Of a stretch of DNA of 64,000 nucleotides, positions 8,478-17,314 are shown piece after piece. The notes below the pieces were generated by a model. The model was not told the DNA's origin. It was given only the letters and a program-made list of their open reading frames with translations, and did no database searches. Origin of the DNA: Allobosea sp. BK604 (lineage in GTDB: Bacteria > Pseudomonadota > Alphaproteobacteria > Rhizobiales > Beijerinckiaceae); NCBI RefSeq assembly GCF_004341515.1, contig NZ_SLZF01000006.1, positions 62,001 through 126,000 of the forward strand, given 5' to 3'. Every line of letters starts with the position of its first letter. Position 1 is the stretch's first letter. Both the position numbers and the translations under genes were made by a program.

Positions 8478-9134
8478 TCAGTGCAAAGTGGTCATCCCAT
8501 GCATTTGCAGGGCTTCGACCACGCCGTCGAAAATCAGCCCCCCACCGATCGCTGAGACGAAGAAGCCGACAATGCGCGTGACGGCGTCGATCCCCAGCGG
8601 GCCGATCCTTTGCGTGAGTTTCTCGGCATAGGTCAGGCAGATATAGGTCGTGAACATCGTCGCGACGATTGCCGTCGAGATCGCCGCGAAGGATAGGATT
8701 TGATTGGATGAATCCCTGATCGTCGCGGTCATTCCGATAATCGTCGCGATACCGCCGGGACCGAACATCAGCGGCATCGCCAGGGGCACGAAAGCGATGT
8801 TCGCATTGTCGGTGTCGGCGCCCGAGAGGCCCATATCGTCGTCCGACTTCCTGGGCATGAACAGCTCGAACCCGATCTTCATCAGGATGATGCCGCCGAC
8901 GACCCGCACCATGCTGAGCGGGACGCCGAAAAGGCGAAGCAGGAATGTTCCGAAAATGAAGAAGAAGAAGCAAAGCAGCAGCGCATAGACACTGGCCTTC
9001 ATGGCGACCGTGCGATGCGTCGCGTCATCCTTGCCAGCCAAGAGCTTGAGGTAGACCGGCAGGACCTCGAGCGGATTGATGATGGCAAGCAAGGTCGTGA
9101 AGGTGCCGACGAAGAGGGAGAACTCGCTTCTCAT
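8478..9134 (-). CDS. MarC family integral membrane protein
   Basis: 218 aa, six membrane helices. Starts MRSEFSLFVGTFTTLLAIINPLEVLPVYL; the conserved INP-x-x-x-x-P motif in the first helix and the later ALPLMFGPGGIATIIG-type motif identify the MarC/UPF0056 family. The ATG at 9134 has GGGAAG upstream; the frame continues to 9236 but the extension is not membrane-like. MarC proteins are inner-membrane proteins of unclear function, once thought to affect multiple antibiotic resistance. Single gene, same strand as the DUF1345 gene upstream. Confidence 0.9.
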   Translation of the reverse strand: MRSEFSLFVGTFTTLLAIINPLEVLPVYLKLLAGKDDATHRTVAMKASVYALLLCFFFFIFGTFLLRLFGVPLSMVRVVGGIILMKIGFELFMPRKSDDDMGLSGADTDNANIAFVPLAMPLMFGPGGIATIIGMTATIRDSSNQILSFAAISTAIVATMFTTYICLTYAEKLTQRIGPLGIDAVTRIVGFFVSAIGGGLIFDGVVEALQMHGMTTLH

Positions 9135-9284
9135 CTGCACTTCCCATCCCGGTCGCGTGAACGCGCAAGGTCCACCTTGGCAGGAGATGGCTCCGAATCG
9201 AAGTGCCCCGGGCCACAGGACGTCGCGCCAGGGCATTTCCGCGTTTCGACAATGCAGGGACCGCGGGCTGCCACAGGCCGCGCC

Positions 9285-9941
9285 TCATGCTCCGGAGACC
9301 AGCGACGCACCGACATTGATGCCGAAGGCCAGAATGCTGGTGTTGAAGAAGAAGGAGAGAATGGAGTGGGCCAGGACAATGATCCTGACCTGGCGTGTGG
9401 TGACGCCCACATCGGAGGTCTGCGAGGTGCAGCCGATCGTGTAGGAAAAATAGAGAAAATCGACGTAAGTGGGCTTCGCATCGCCTGGAAAATCCAGGCC
9501 GCCCGCGCCGTCGTCGCCGCTGTAGAAGTCGTGCGCGTAATGCAACGTGAAGAACGCATGCACAAGCGTCCATGAGCATAGGATCGTGATCGCGGCCAAC
9601 GCGAGATGAAGCCCTTTTTCATCAGGCGATACGGATTTCAGGCCGGCGAGTTGAATGCCGATCGCGACGACGCTTGTCGCGGCTGCCAGGCAGGCGATCA
9701 TCAGAATCGCGAGCGCGCCTTCATCCTGCTCGGCGGCTCGCGCCTTGATCTGCTCGACGTCCTCGCCAAAGATCATCGTCGTCAGCAGTCCCAGATAGAG
9801 GATTGCGCCCGCATCCCAGGCAATCAGAAGCCGCGTCGTCCAATGCCATGCGCTCGGCAACAAGGCCGCGAGCAACGCAATCGCGCCCATCGCGATCAGA
9901 AGGCGCGGGCGAAGGAGCAGGGATCGTGGCAGCAGCTTCAT
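9285..9941 (-). CDS. DUF1345 family membrane protein
   Basis: 218 aa with about five membrane helices. Characteristic DUF1345 segments: LLIAWDAGAILYLGL near residue 38, SWTLVHAFFTLHYAHDFY near 120 and FLYFSYTIGCTSQTSDVGV near 165, followed by NTSILAFGINVGASL. The family is a conserved set of bacterial inner-membrane proteins of unknown role; the S/TYTIG-x-T-x-Q-x-SD motif resembles a K+-channel pore loop, but this has no proven meaning. Single gene. Confidence 0.9.
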   Translation of the reverse strand: MKLLPRSLLLRPRLLIAMGAIALLAALLPSAWHWTTRLLIAWDAGAILYLGLLTTMIFGEDVEQIKARAAEQDEGALAILMIACLAAATSVVAIGIQLAGLKSVSPDEKGLHLALAAITILCSWTLVHAFFTLHYAHDFYSGDDGAGGLDFPGDAKPTYVDFLYFSYTIGCTSQTSDVGVTTRQVRIIVLAHSILSFFFNTSILAFGINVGASLVSGA

Positions 9942-10130
9942 TGGGGCTCAGGCCTTCGGTAGCAGCCGGTCGATGGCGAGGTCGTCTCAACGACCTTCGC
10001 ACGTCTCGGCGATCATCAGAGAGGCGAACAAACTGCTTCCGTTGCCGCCGAGTTCACAGGCCGCGAACACTGCGGAACGGTCGGGCACCTGTCCGATCAG
10101 AGGCAACCTGCCGCTCGACATCAGCTGCGC

Positions 10131-10958
10131 TCATCCGGCCACGACCTCGTCGGTCACGACCTCAAATTTTTGCAGGAGGTGTGGCCCGAACGTATGGATC
10201 AGCGGAATGTCGGCCGCATCCCGGCCCCTGGCCACCAGGATACGACCAATTCGGGGCATGTTATGGCGCGCGTCGAAGGTGAACCACGTGCCATCGAGAT
10301 AAGCTTCAAACCATGCGTTGTAGTCCATGGGGGCGGGATCTCGCGGCACGCCGATATCACCCAGAAAGCCGTTGCAGTAGCGCGCCGGAATGTTCATGCA
10401 GCGGCAAAAAGCGACTGCCAGGTGTGTGAAGTCGCGGCAGACACCGACGCCCTCCGCCAACGCTTGCGCGGCCGTCCTGGTGTTGCGGGCGCACTGATAG
10501 TCGAAGCGGATTCGGGTATTCACGAAATTGCAGATCTGCTGGACCCGGTTCCAGCCCGGAGCGAAATTGCCGAACAGGTTCCACGCGGTTGGAGAGAGTT
10601 CGTCGACCTCGCAGTACCGGCTCGACAGCATGTATTCGAACACCTCGGATGGAAGGTCCCCCGGAAAGACTTCCTTTGCGTTACGGTCGAAGTGATCGGC
10701 TTCGCCGGAATCGCGCATGATCAAATCGCGCTCGAACGCGGCCCCAGCTGTCGGGACGACCAGGCGCCGGCAGCGGTTGCCAAAGCCATCGACGTATTCC
10801 GCCACCGGGACGTCGCTGCCATCGGCAAGGGATTTGACGGCTCTCTTTCCCGAGTACACTTTGTCCGCATCGCGACTGGGGTGGGGATCAAGTAGGACCA
10901 GAGCAGGTGTCGGCACGGAAGTGACGATCTCAATGCGATAGCCGACGCGGATTTTCAT
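10131..10958 (-). CDS. Transglutaminase-like cysteine protease family protein
   Basis: 275 aa. An N-terminal beta domain (residues 1-95) precedes a transglutaminase core: GVCRDFTHLAVAFCR places the catalytic cysteine at 174, and YNAWFEAYLDGTWFTFDARHN places the acidic residue at 229. The position where many relatives carry histidine just before AWFE is Asn214 here, while His232 follows DAR. No signal peptide. Proteins of this type are often next to ATP-grasp/alpha-E genes, but that partner is absent here. Probably a cytosolic amidase or protease; substrate unknown. Confidence 0.88.
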   Translation of the reverse strand: MKIRVGYRIEIVTSVPTPALVLLDPHPSRDADKVYSGKRAVKSLADGSDVPVAEYVDGFGNRCRRLVVPTAGAAFERDLIMRDSGEADHFDRNAKEVFPGDLPSEVFEYMLSSRYCEVDELSPTAWNLFGNFAPGWNRVQQICNFVNTRIRFDYQCARNTRTAAQALAEGVGVCRDFTHLAVAFCRCMNIPARYCNGFLGDIGVPRDPAPMDYNAWFEAYLDGTWFTFDARHNMPRIGRILVARGRDAADIPLIHTFGPHLLQKFEVVTDEVVAG

Positions 10959-11091
10959 CTAAGCGACCCTAGTTCGGAGATGCTTAGCCAACCCGATCCG
11001 CCACCAACTGGTTCCTTGTACGCATGGCGAGATTTTATACCTTAGCCGCATCTTGAGGCATATTTGCCTGCTAGGTGAGCGTTGTTCGAAG

Positions 11092-11128
11092 GAAAGAAAA
11101 ACGCTCCGACAGGTCGCTGACGGAGCGT
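11092..11128 (-). terminator. Rho-independent terminator of the PRC-barrel gene
   Basis: Read on the minus strand, ACGCTCCG and CGGAGCGT form an 8-bp stem (11121-11128 and 11101-11108) with a 12-base loop, followed by TTTTCTTTCC. It lies 26 bases after the PRC-barrel stop codon. Confidence 0.75.
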
Positions 11129-11153
11129 CTGAAATGTCGGCTGACTCCGCCGG

Positions 11154-11549
11154 TTATTTGGCAAATCGGCCTTCATACTTGAATTGCGGAGCGGATTTCA
11201 GCTGGTCCTTCGTGGCGTTGATACGGGCATTCCACTTCTTGTCGGCCTCATTCCAGGTGATGGCGATCGAATCCGGCCTCACCGCGACATAGTGCGTCCC
11301 CATTCCGAGAAAGCCGCCGACTGAAAGGATGTATGACGCAAGGGTATTTCCGACCACGACGAGGTCTTCGATCTCGCCAACATTCTCGTCACCCGCATTA
11401 CGGACATTCAGGCCCTTCAGGCTGCTTCCGAGGGCGGACGCCTGATTCACCTCGGTGAAAGCCGGGCCTTGCGCCAGCGTGGGCGCGGTCTGGGACATCG
11501 CGACAGTGGAGAGCAGGCTGGCGGCGAGAGCAAAAACGACCGTGCGCAT
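11154..11549 (-). CDS. Exported PRC-barrel domain protein
   Basis: 131 aa. MRTVVFALAASLLSTVAMSQ is a signal peptide. The mature part has LGSSLKGLNVRNAGDENVGEIEDLVVV and GGFLGMGTHYVAV, a single PRC-barrel as in periplasmic photosynthetic-reaction-centre-barrel proteins of Hyphomicrobiales. AAAGGAAG stands 6 bases before the ATG at 11549; the open frame runs on to 11798 but the extra part is not conserved-looking. Role unknown, probably envelope-associated or stress-related. It has its own terminator. Confidence 0.87.
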   Translation of the reverse strand: MRTVVFALAASLLSTVAMSQTAPTLAQGPAFTEVNQASALGSSLKGLNVRNAGDENVGEIEDLVVVGNTLASYILSVGGFLGMGTHYVAVRPDSIAITWNEADKKWNARINATKDQLKSAPQFKYEGRFAK

Positions 11550-11784
11550 TGAACTTCCTTTGAAACTGGACAACCCGAAGAACCGGTTGCCAGGCACAAT
11601 GCGCAGGGCTGACGTTTCGTTCCGCCTCGTGCTGACACCACGGCCGATAGCCGCACCGGCAAAGAACGCTCGTGCCTCATGCAGACGCATCGAGCCTGCC
11701 AGATATGATTGGGACCGCCGGGAATAGCCGGAACATTGGGCAAGTGGAACACGTTGGTCTTCGCGAGCACACCGCTGCGAGGAT

Positions 11785-12021
11785 GTGATGACAAGCAACT
11801 ATAATGAAACGCGGCGTAGAGCTGAGCTTCAAAGTGAAGAATCTGACGACAAAAAGATCATGCCGATGACGGCTGATGATCATAGTTCATCACGACCAGC
11901 GATAGAAACACCAGTGGAAGCTCGACAAGGTTTCCTGGGCCGGCCAGTGCTAGTGGTCCTAATCGGCGGCCTCGCTCTAGCAGGCGTGGCCTGGATGATC
12001 GTCCACTACGCGGTGCCGTAG
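11785..12021 (+). CDS. Small single-pass membrane protein
   Basis: 78 aa. A polar, flexible N-terminal half rich in E, D and S is followed by GRPVLVVLIGGLALAGVAWMIV, one clear transmembrane helix near the C-terminus (residues 52-73). No family recognised. An internal ATG at 11860 could instead be the start, giving a 53-residue protein; GAGGATG precedes the upstream ATG. It lies divergent from the PRC-barrel gene and 61 bp before the ABC membrane-domain gene. Confidence 0.55.
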   Translation: MMTSNYNETRRRAELQSEESDDKKIMPMTADDHSSSRPAIETPVEARQGFLGRPVLVVLIGGLALAGVAWMIVHYAVP

Positions 12022-12082
12022 GGGCGTCTCGGTTCAGCAGGATCCGTCCACTATTGCGTTATCCGCGCTTGAGGCCTTCTGA

Positions 12083-13066
12083 GTGAGCAGCATCTTCGGC
12101 AATCTTCTGCGACGCCTCACGCCAACCGATATGTCGACCACAGCCATCAGGTCGGGCGAGGAACTGACCCAGTTCGTGTGGCGTGCCAGCGGGGCGCATC
12201 AGTTCTATGTCGGGCTAATCGCGGTGGCTGTGGCCCTGCTCAACTTTGTGCCGATCGATCTTCAGCGACGGATCGTGGACGTCGCGATCGCCGACAAGGA
12301 CGTTGAGACGCTGATTTTGTTTGGCGTGTTCTATCTGGCGGTCATCCTGATCCAGGCTGCGCTCAAATATGTCCTGCTCGTTTATCAGGGGTGGGTTGGC
12401 GAGAGCGCGGTGAAGTTGTCGCGAGACCAGTTGGCGGCGGTTGCGGCCGGCAGATCCTCTGACGATATTACAAGCGGGCAGGTCGTCAATGTTATCGGCA
12501 GGGAAATAGATGGCGTCGGCGGCTTCGTGGGGGTGAGCATCTCGGAGTTCGTCGTCAACTTGACTTTCTTAATCGTGATTTTGGCTTACATGCTCTACAT
12601 CCAGCCCGTCATTGCCCTAATCGGCGTTATTTTTCTGATCCCTCAGATAGTGCTCGCGTTGTTTATGCAAGAGCAGCTTAATACGTTGGTTGAACGACAA
12701 GTCGGGCTCGTTCGCAAACTCGGCGACGAAACGGTCGGCCAGACAACTGGCAAGTCGGAAAATGCGGGGGAGCGATTTCCCACAATTATCGCGATTTTCC
12801 ACAATCGCCTCAGGTTTTACTTTTTGAAATACAGTCTGAAGACGCTGCTCAATATCGTAAATGCCCTCGGTCCTTTAATGGTTCTTGTCGTTGGCGGTTG
12901 GATGGTCATCCATGGGCAGACCACCCTGGGAACAGTCGTCGCCTTCATTTCGGGATTGGAGCGGCTTTCCAACCCGATGCGCGATCTATTGAATTTTTAC
13001 CGAGAATACCAACAAGCGAAAGTCCAATACGAGATGATCGCCAAGTGGGTGGAAGGCGCTTCTTGA
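12083..13066 (+). CDS. ABC exporter membrane domain without an ATPase domain
   Basis: 327 aa from GTG 12083, preceded by GAGG. The pattern of six helices (about residues 41-62, 77-100, 155-175, 178-200, 255-275, 280-300) with GESAVKLSRDQLAAVAAG and SGQVVNVIGREIDGVGGF is that of an ABC_membrane exporter half-transporter. The protein ends at KVQYEMIAKWVEGAS, exactly where the linker to the nucleotide-binding domain would begin, and no Walker motifs follow in any frame. It therefore either uses an ATPase encoded elsewhere or has a non-transport role. G/C content is lower than in neighbouring operons. Confidence 0.8.
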   Translation: MSSIFGNLLRRLTPTDMSTTAIRSGEELTQFVWRASGAHQFYVGLIAVAVALLNFVPIDLQRRIVDVAIADKDVETLILFGVFYLAVILIQAALKYVLLVYQGWVGESAVKLSRDQLAAVAAGRSSDDITSGQVVNVIGREIDGVGGFVGVSISEFVVNLTFLIVILAYMLYIQPVIALIGVIFLIPQIVLALFMQEQLNTLVERQVGLVRKLGDETVGQTTGKSENAGERFPTIIAIFHNRLRFYFLKYSLKTLLNIVNALGPLMVLVVGGWMVIHGQTTLGTVVAFISGLERLSNPMRDLLNFYREYQQAKVQYEMIAKWVEGAS

Positions 13067-13097
13067 AGACTGGGCTTCCGCTATTCTTAAGGCGGAT

Positions 13098-13250
13098 ATG
13101 AAGCAGGGTCAGAGCGGCCAACCCACGGGTCAATCCGACAAGGCCGGAGCTTCGGCAGCGCTCGATCGAGCCAGAGGCTTCGATCGGGATGGCAAAGAGG
13201 CCGAGTGCATGGACGCGGTCCGGCAGGCAAGGCACCTCTTTGGTTCGTAG
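13098..13250 (+). CDS. Small 50-residue protein
   Basis: Translation MKQGQSGQPTGQSDKAGASA followed by ALDRARGFDRDGKEAECMDAV and RQARHLFGS. AAGGCGG precedes the ATG by 3-4 bases. The second half is a charged helical hairpin pattern (ALDxAR...DREGKEAECMxAVxxAR), which looks like a genuine small soluble protein rather than chance coding. It lies 31 bp after the ABC membrane-domain gene on the same strand and may be cotranscribed. Function unknown. Confidence 0.55.
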   Translation: MKQGQSGQPTGQSDKAGASAALDRARGFDRDGKEAECMDAVRQARHLFGS

Positions 13251-13380
13251 GCGTCGGACTGGCAAGCAACGCGCGTCGAAACTCTGCCACAACGTCGAAG
13301 GTTGGGCAGATCCAATCAAATGGGCGCGCGGGAAGTGTTGGCCGTGTTGCTCGTGGACGAGTTGCGATCCCCGCCCGGGT

Positions 13381-16134
13381 TCAGCTCCGAATGTGGGCGA
13401 GTACCTGTTGCAGTTGCGCAAGCTGGTAGGGCTTCTTCAGCAAGGTCGTCCGGCGGTCCCGCGGGAAGCCCTCGACCTCATTGTGGCCCGTCGCGAAGAT
13501 GATAGCGACGTCCGGCTTGACCGCTCTCAGGCGTGTCGCCAGCTCGCTGCCCGATATGTCCGGCAAACCGACATCGGTGAGCAGCACATCGATATCTCGT
13601 GCGGTTGCGATTTCGAGCGCCTCAAGACCGGTGCCGGCTTCGATGGCGATATGCCCGATGTCTTGAACCATATCGGCTGTATCAAGACGGATAATCGCGT
13701 CGTCTTCGCACACGAGAACAGTTAGAGCTCGCTCAGTACCCAGCGGTGGATTCACTGGCAGGGGCTCCTGCCGAGGCATCTTGCCATCGCGAGCCAGAAC
13801 CTGCCGAATCTTTCTGGCCAGGACATCGCGCGAATACGGCTTCGAGAGCAGGTTGACGCCCTCGTCGAGCCGACCACCATGGACGATGGAATTCTCGGTG
13901 TAGCCCGACGTGAACAGCACGCTGAGCTGCGGAATGCGCTCCCTGGCTTTCCGCGCGAGTTCCGCGCTCTTTAGCGGCCCGGGCATGACGACGTCCGTGA
14001 ACAGCAAGTCGACCATCACGCCGCTCTCGATGACGACGAGCGCGCTTTGCGCATCGGGCGCCTTGAGGACCCGATATCCGAGACCTTCAAGCGTCGCTAC
14101 GACGGTGTCGCGCACAGCCTCGTCATCCTCGACGACGAGCACGGTTTCGCTTCCACCGACAACCGGTCCCGTGTCTGTCTCGACCGGCACGTCCTCCGCC
14201 TGGCTCGATCGGGGCAGATAGAGTTTGACGGTCGTTCCTTGCCCCGGCTCGCTGTAGACTTTGACGTGCCCACCTGACTGCTTGACGAAGCCGAAGACCA
14301 TCGAGAGCCCGAGACCGGTGCCCTTCCCCTGCGGCTTCGTCGAGAAGAAGGGCTCGAATGCCTTTTCCAGGATTTCCGGTGTCATACCGCTGCCGGTGTC
14401 GGTGACCGATAGCTGGACATATTGCCCGGCCGAGACCTCGGCATGACGTTCGGCGTAAGCATCGTCGAGAAAGGCATTGCCGGCCTCGATCGTCAGGTGG
14501 CCACTGCCTCCCATCGCGTCACGCGAGTTGATCGCCAGATTGAGAACAGCGTTTTCGAGGTTCGTCGGGTCGACCAGGGTGTTCCAGAGTCCACCTGCGA
14601 CAACCGTCTCGATCTGAACAGCCTCTCCGATCGTGCGACGCAACAGGTCGTCCATGCCGCGAATGAGCCGCCCGACATTGACGACTTTCGGTTCCAAAGG
14701 CTGCCGGCGCCCAAACGCGAGCAGTTGCGACGATAGATGCGCGCCTCTCGCCACGCCGGCCATCGCTCTCTCAACCTTGGCCAGCGCCTTCTCGTTGTTG
14801 CCAACCTCCCGCGACAGCAGCTGAAGGTTGCCGCCGATAACCTGGAGCAGGTTGTTGAAGTCGTGCGCGACGCCGCCAGTCAGGTTGCCGATCGCTTCCA
14901 TCTTCTGGGCCTGCACCAGCATCGCCTCCACCCGCGCACGCCGATCGATCTCGGCGGTGAGCCTGGCGTTGGCCTCCTCGAGATCACGCGTGCGCTCCGC
15001 AACGCGAAGCTCGAGGTTCGCGCTATCGGAGCGGATCTGTTGCGAGGCCGATGAAAGCGCATCCCGCAAAGCTGCGAACTCACGCAGCTTCGTGGCCACG
15101 GCGATAGGATTGTCCGATTTCCCCAACGCGCCGCTGGCGGCGGTCAGGCTTGCCAGCGGGCGCTCGATCAGGCGCCAGAGCCACAAGGCGGTGCCGGAGG
15201 CCAGAAGGAGCACCAGACCGCCAAGAAGAACGAGTGTCAGCAAGGCGGCTTGCAAGGGGCGTTCGATGATCGACTGCTTGATGTTCGCAGCGATCAGCCA
15301 GCGCGACACATCCGATCGGACATAGCCGACAAGAACATCGTCACCTGTGGCGCTGCGGCCCGAGAATGTTCCGCTCTCACCGGCAGCTTGCGCGAGAAAG
15401 GTGGGATTGCCCGGCTTGCCCCTGAACGCCTCGTCATTATCCGATCGTGTGACGTAGGTCCCCGCCTTGTCTCCGACGCCGATGATCCAGTCCGGCGGGA
15501 TGACGTTTCGCAAAACGTCGTGCAGCACGGTCGTCGCGACGCTGACGTGCAGAAGATATTTGACTTGCCCGTCGATCGTCACCGGAACGACGACCGCGAC
15601 GAGGGGGCGATTGACCACGCCACCGACGAACACGTCCGACACGAACGGTCGTCCCGCCGAGATGGCCTCGGGATCGGCGGCAATGCGCGAGCTAGGAAGG
15701 CCCGTACCGTATGGAACGGCAGTACTCAACAGCTGTTCGCCTTCGACGGAACGCAGTCCGATATCCCCGCCAATGAAGGCCTTCACAAGAAGTGCCTGGC
15801 GATAGAAGGCAGCGAGGTCGCCCGATCGCAGATTTCCGGACGTGCCGAGAGTCTGCAACGCGGTCCGCCAGCCGAGCAATTGTCGGTCCAGGATCGATGT
15901 CGCAGTCTGGGCGACCTCGCGAGCGTCCTGCTCGTATCGGGCGCGCTCCGCCGTCGAAAATCGTTCCAAGAGAACGATGGCGAAGAGCACGCCGGGCACG
16001 AGTATGATCGCCACGAGCGCGAGCGCGATCAGCCGCGAGGGAATTCCGGAGCGAGCAGGCCGATCCGAAACCGATTCTGCCAATTTCATCCGCGCTCTCG
16101 GACCACTCAAGGGTTTGATGAGAGGCAATAGCAC
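13381..16134 (-). CDS. Hybrid sensor histidine kinase with two receiver domains
   Basis: 917 aa. Order: N-terminal membrane helix (about 32-54), large periplasmic double-Cache-like sensor (about 55-290), second helix (about 296-318), coiled coil, HisKA with His424 in GGVAHDFNNLLQ, HATPase_c with NLAINSRDAM and GTGLGLSMVFGFV, then two CheY-like receivers (VLVVEDDEAVRDT with FTDVVMPG; VLVCEDDAIIRLDT with LTDVGLP). It should sense an extracytoplasmic small molecule and relay phosphate internally. No partner regulator is adjacent. Start uncertain: ATG 16089 (MKLAESV) is also possible. Confidence 0.92.
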   Translation of the reverse strand: MLLPLIKPLSGPRARMKLAESVSDRPARSGIPSRLIALALVAIILVPGVLFAIVLLERFSTAERARYEQDAREVAQTATSILDRQLLGWRTALQTLGTSGNLRSGDLAAFYRQALLVKAFIGGDIGLRSVEGEQLLSTAVPYGTGLPSSRIAADPEAISAGRPFVSDVFVGGVVNRPLVAVVVPVTIDGQVKYLLHVSVATTVLHDVLRNVIPPDWIIGVGDKAGTYVTRSDNDEAFRGKPGNPTFLAQAAGESGTFSGRSATGDDVLVGYVRSDVSRWLIAANIKQSIIERPLQAALLTLVLLGGLVLLLASGTALWLWRLIERPLASLTAASGALGKSDNPIAVATKLREFAALRDALSSASQQIRSDSANLELRVAERTRDLEEANARLTAEIDRRARVEAMLVQAQKMEAIGNLTGGVAHDFNNLLQVIGGNLQLLSREVGNNEKALAKVERAMAGVARGAHLSSQLLAFGRRQPLEPKVVNVGRLIRGMDDLLRRTIGEAVQIETVVAGGLWNTLVDPTNLENAVLNLAINSRDAMGGSGHLTIEAGNAFLDDAYAERHAEVSAGQYVQLSVTDTGSGMTPEILEKAFEPFFSTKPQGKGTGLGLSMVFGFVKQSGGHVKVYSEPGQGTTVKLYLPRSSQAEDVPVETDTGPVVGGSETVLVVEDDEAVRDTVVATLEGLGYRVLKAPDAQSALVVIESGVMVDLLFTDVVMPGPLKSAELARKARERIPQLSVLFTSGYTENSIVHGGRLDEGVNLLSKPYSRDVLARKIRQVLARDGKMPRQEPLPVNPPLGTERALTVLVCEDDAIIRLDTADMVQDIGHIAIEAGTGLEALEIATARDIDVLLTDVGLPDISGSELATRLRAVKPDVAIIFATGHNEVEGFPRDRRTTLLKKPYQLAQLQQVLAHIRS

Positions 16135-16304
16135 GCTTTACGTGATGATTCGCCAGCGGCGCTTCGTCGGGCAATTGGTGCGTCGGCTGGTCGATGCGTT
16201 GGACATGTCGAGGTGGGTGCCACGAGAAGCCGCCAGAGGCTCTCACCTTACGAGGGAGGGCCGGGCATGGATGAGAATCGGATCAGGAGCATCGCCTGTG
16301 CGGC

Positions 16305-16940
16305 TTATCGTCTCGCAGCCGGCGCGTTCTCGGCGAAGGCCGGAATGGCGCGGAGCTTCGTGACGATCCCGGCGATGGCCGGCCATTGCGCGAGGTCGAA
16401 GCCCATGCGCTCGGCGCCGATCGCCTGCGGGAACAGAAAGATATCGGCAAGCGACGGGCGATCGCCGGCGGCGAAAGCCCCTGCCCCGCGGCCGGCGATC
16501 AGGCTTTCGACGGCGGCCAGGCCTTCGCCGACCCAATGGCGCCGCCAGGCGGCGATGCCGGCCTCGTCGAGGCTGAGATTCGCGTCGAGATAGGCGGCGA
16601 CCCTGGGCGGCAGCAGCGCGTGGATCTCCGCCGCCACCGCGAGGGCGACAGAACGCGCGAAGGCCCTGGCCTCGGGCGTCGGCGGCAGCAGCGGCGGCTC
16701 CGGGTGGATCTCGTCGAGATATTCGATGATCGCCAACGATTGCGTGAGCAACTCCCCGCTCTCGGTCAGCAGCGCCGGCACCAGCCCTTGCGGATTGAGC
16801 CGGCGATAATCGGGCTGCCGGCTCTCGGCCGCCTCGCCGAAAATCGTGATGGGCTGCCGCTCGACCTCGAGCCCCTTGAGGGCGAGCGCGATGCGCACGC
16901 GGGAGGCGGCGGAGGAAACCTCGTTGTCATAGAGCTTCAT
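16305..16940 (-). CDS. maiA: Maleylacetoacetate isomerase / zeta-class glutathione S-transferase
   Basis: 211 aa. The zeta-class N-terminal motif is present as SSAASRVRIALALKG with GLVPALLTESGELLTQSLAIIEYLDE, and the C-terminal helical domain has GDRPSLADIFLFPQ. The canonical SSCS motif reads SSAA here, so the catalytic cysteine is absent but the serine remains. Zeta GSTs isomerise maleylacetoacetate in tyrosine breakdown or dehalogenate small acids; no homogentisate genes are near, so the role is uncertain. ATG 16940 (MKLYDNE) has GAGG upstream and is preferred over ATG 16961. Confidence 0.8.
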   Translation of the reverse strand: MKLYDNEVSSAASRVRIALALKGLEVERQPITIFGEAAESRQPDYRRLNPQGLVPALLTESGELLTQSLAIIEYLDEIHPEPPLLPPTPEARAFARSVALAVAAEIHALLPPRVAAYLDANLSLDEAGIAAWRRHWVGEGLAAVESLIAGRGAGAFAAGDRPSLADIFLFPQAIGAERMGFDLAQWPAIAGIVTKLRAIPAFAENAPAARR

Positions 16941-16950
16941 GGGCGTGTCC

Positions 16951-17154
16951 TCAGCGATCATCGACTGTGACGCCTTGCGCCGCAGCGCTGCCGCGCGTGA
17001 CGGCGGACTGAACCACAGCCTTGGGCGGGTTCGTCGGCGCGCCGGCCTTGGCGAGCAAGGCCGAGCTTGCCGCGAGCGCGCGCGGGTCAGTGTCCCAGGC
17101 GCAGGGCGACAGCATCAGCGCCAGGACGGCGAGGCATATGACGGCAAGCTGCAT
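16951..17154 (-). CDS. Small exported protein or lipoprotein
   Basis: 67 aa from ATG 17154, with GAGGAG upstream. MQLAVICLAVLALMLSPCAW is a signal peptide whose LSPC could be a lipobox with Cys18. The rest is short and A/P-rich with no recognised domain. It sits 10 bases upstream of the MaiA-like gene and downstream of dipZ, probably in one transcript; a family B repeat separates it from dipZ. Confidence 0.55.
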   Translation of the reverse strand: MQLAVICLAVLALMLSPCAWDTDPRALAASSALLAKAGAPTNPPKAVVQSAVTRGSAAAQGVTVDDR

Positions 17155-17211
17155 GATCAAGTCTCCTCTGTGTCGGTGAAGGCGCGCAAGGCGGGAGGCT
17201 GGATCACCGGA

Positions 17212-17303
17212 CCGGATATCGTGTCCAGCCCGATGATCCAGCTCCTTGTTTCGCATCGGCTTTCCCGAAAACCGCGATCCACTTTTCGGGCCGATGCACT
17301 ACG
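17212..17303. repeat. Dispersed intergenic repeat, family B copy 1
   Basis: On the minus strand this reads GTGCATCGGCCCGAAAAGTGG, a TTTTCGGGAAAGCCGATGCG block and AGCTGGATCATCGG. The same order occurs at 42762-42834 and, shortened, at 50491-50552. Confidence 0.75.
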
Positions 17304-17314
17304 GCGGCGACGCC

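Noticed and set aside
8006..8973. Overlapping frames on both strands between the DUF6572 and marC genes and inside marC
   Set aside because: None resembles a known family, and the two strands give mutually shadowing, compositionally odd proteins.
10959..11091. Possible small gene between the transglutaminase and PRC-barrel genes
   Set aside because: No frame with start, ribosome site and protein-like composition; the only structure is the PRC-barrel terminator.
12083..13066. ABC membrane-domain gene considered as a pseudogene
   Set aside because: The frame is intact over 327 codons with all six helices and ends cleanly at the domain border, so I kept it as a gene and reported the missing ATPase as a finding.
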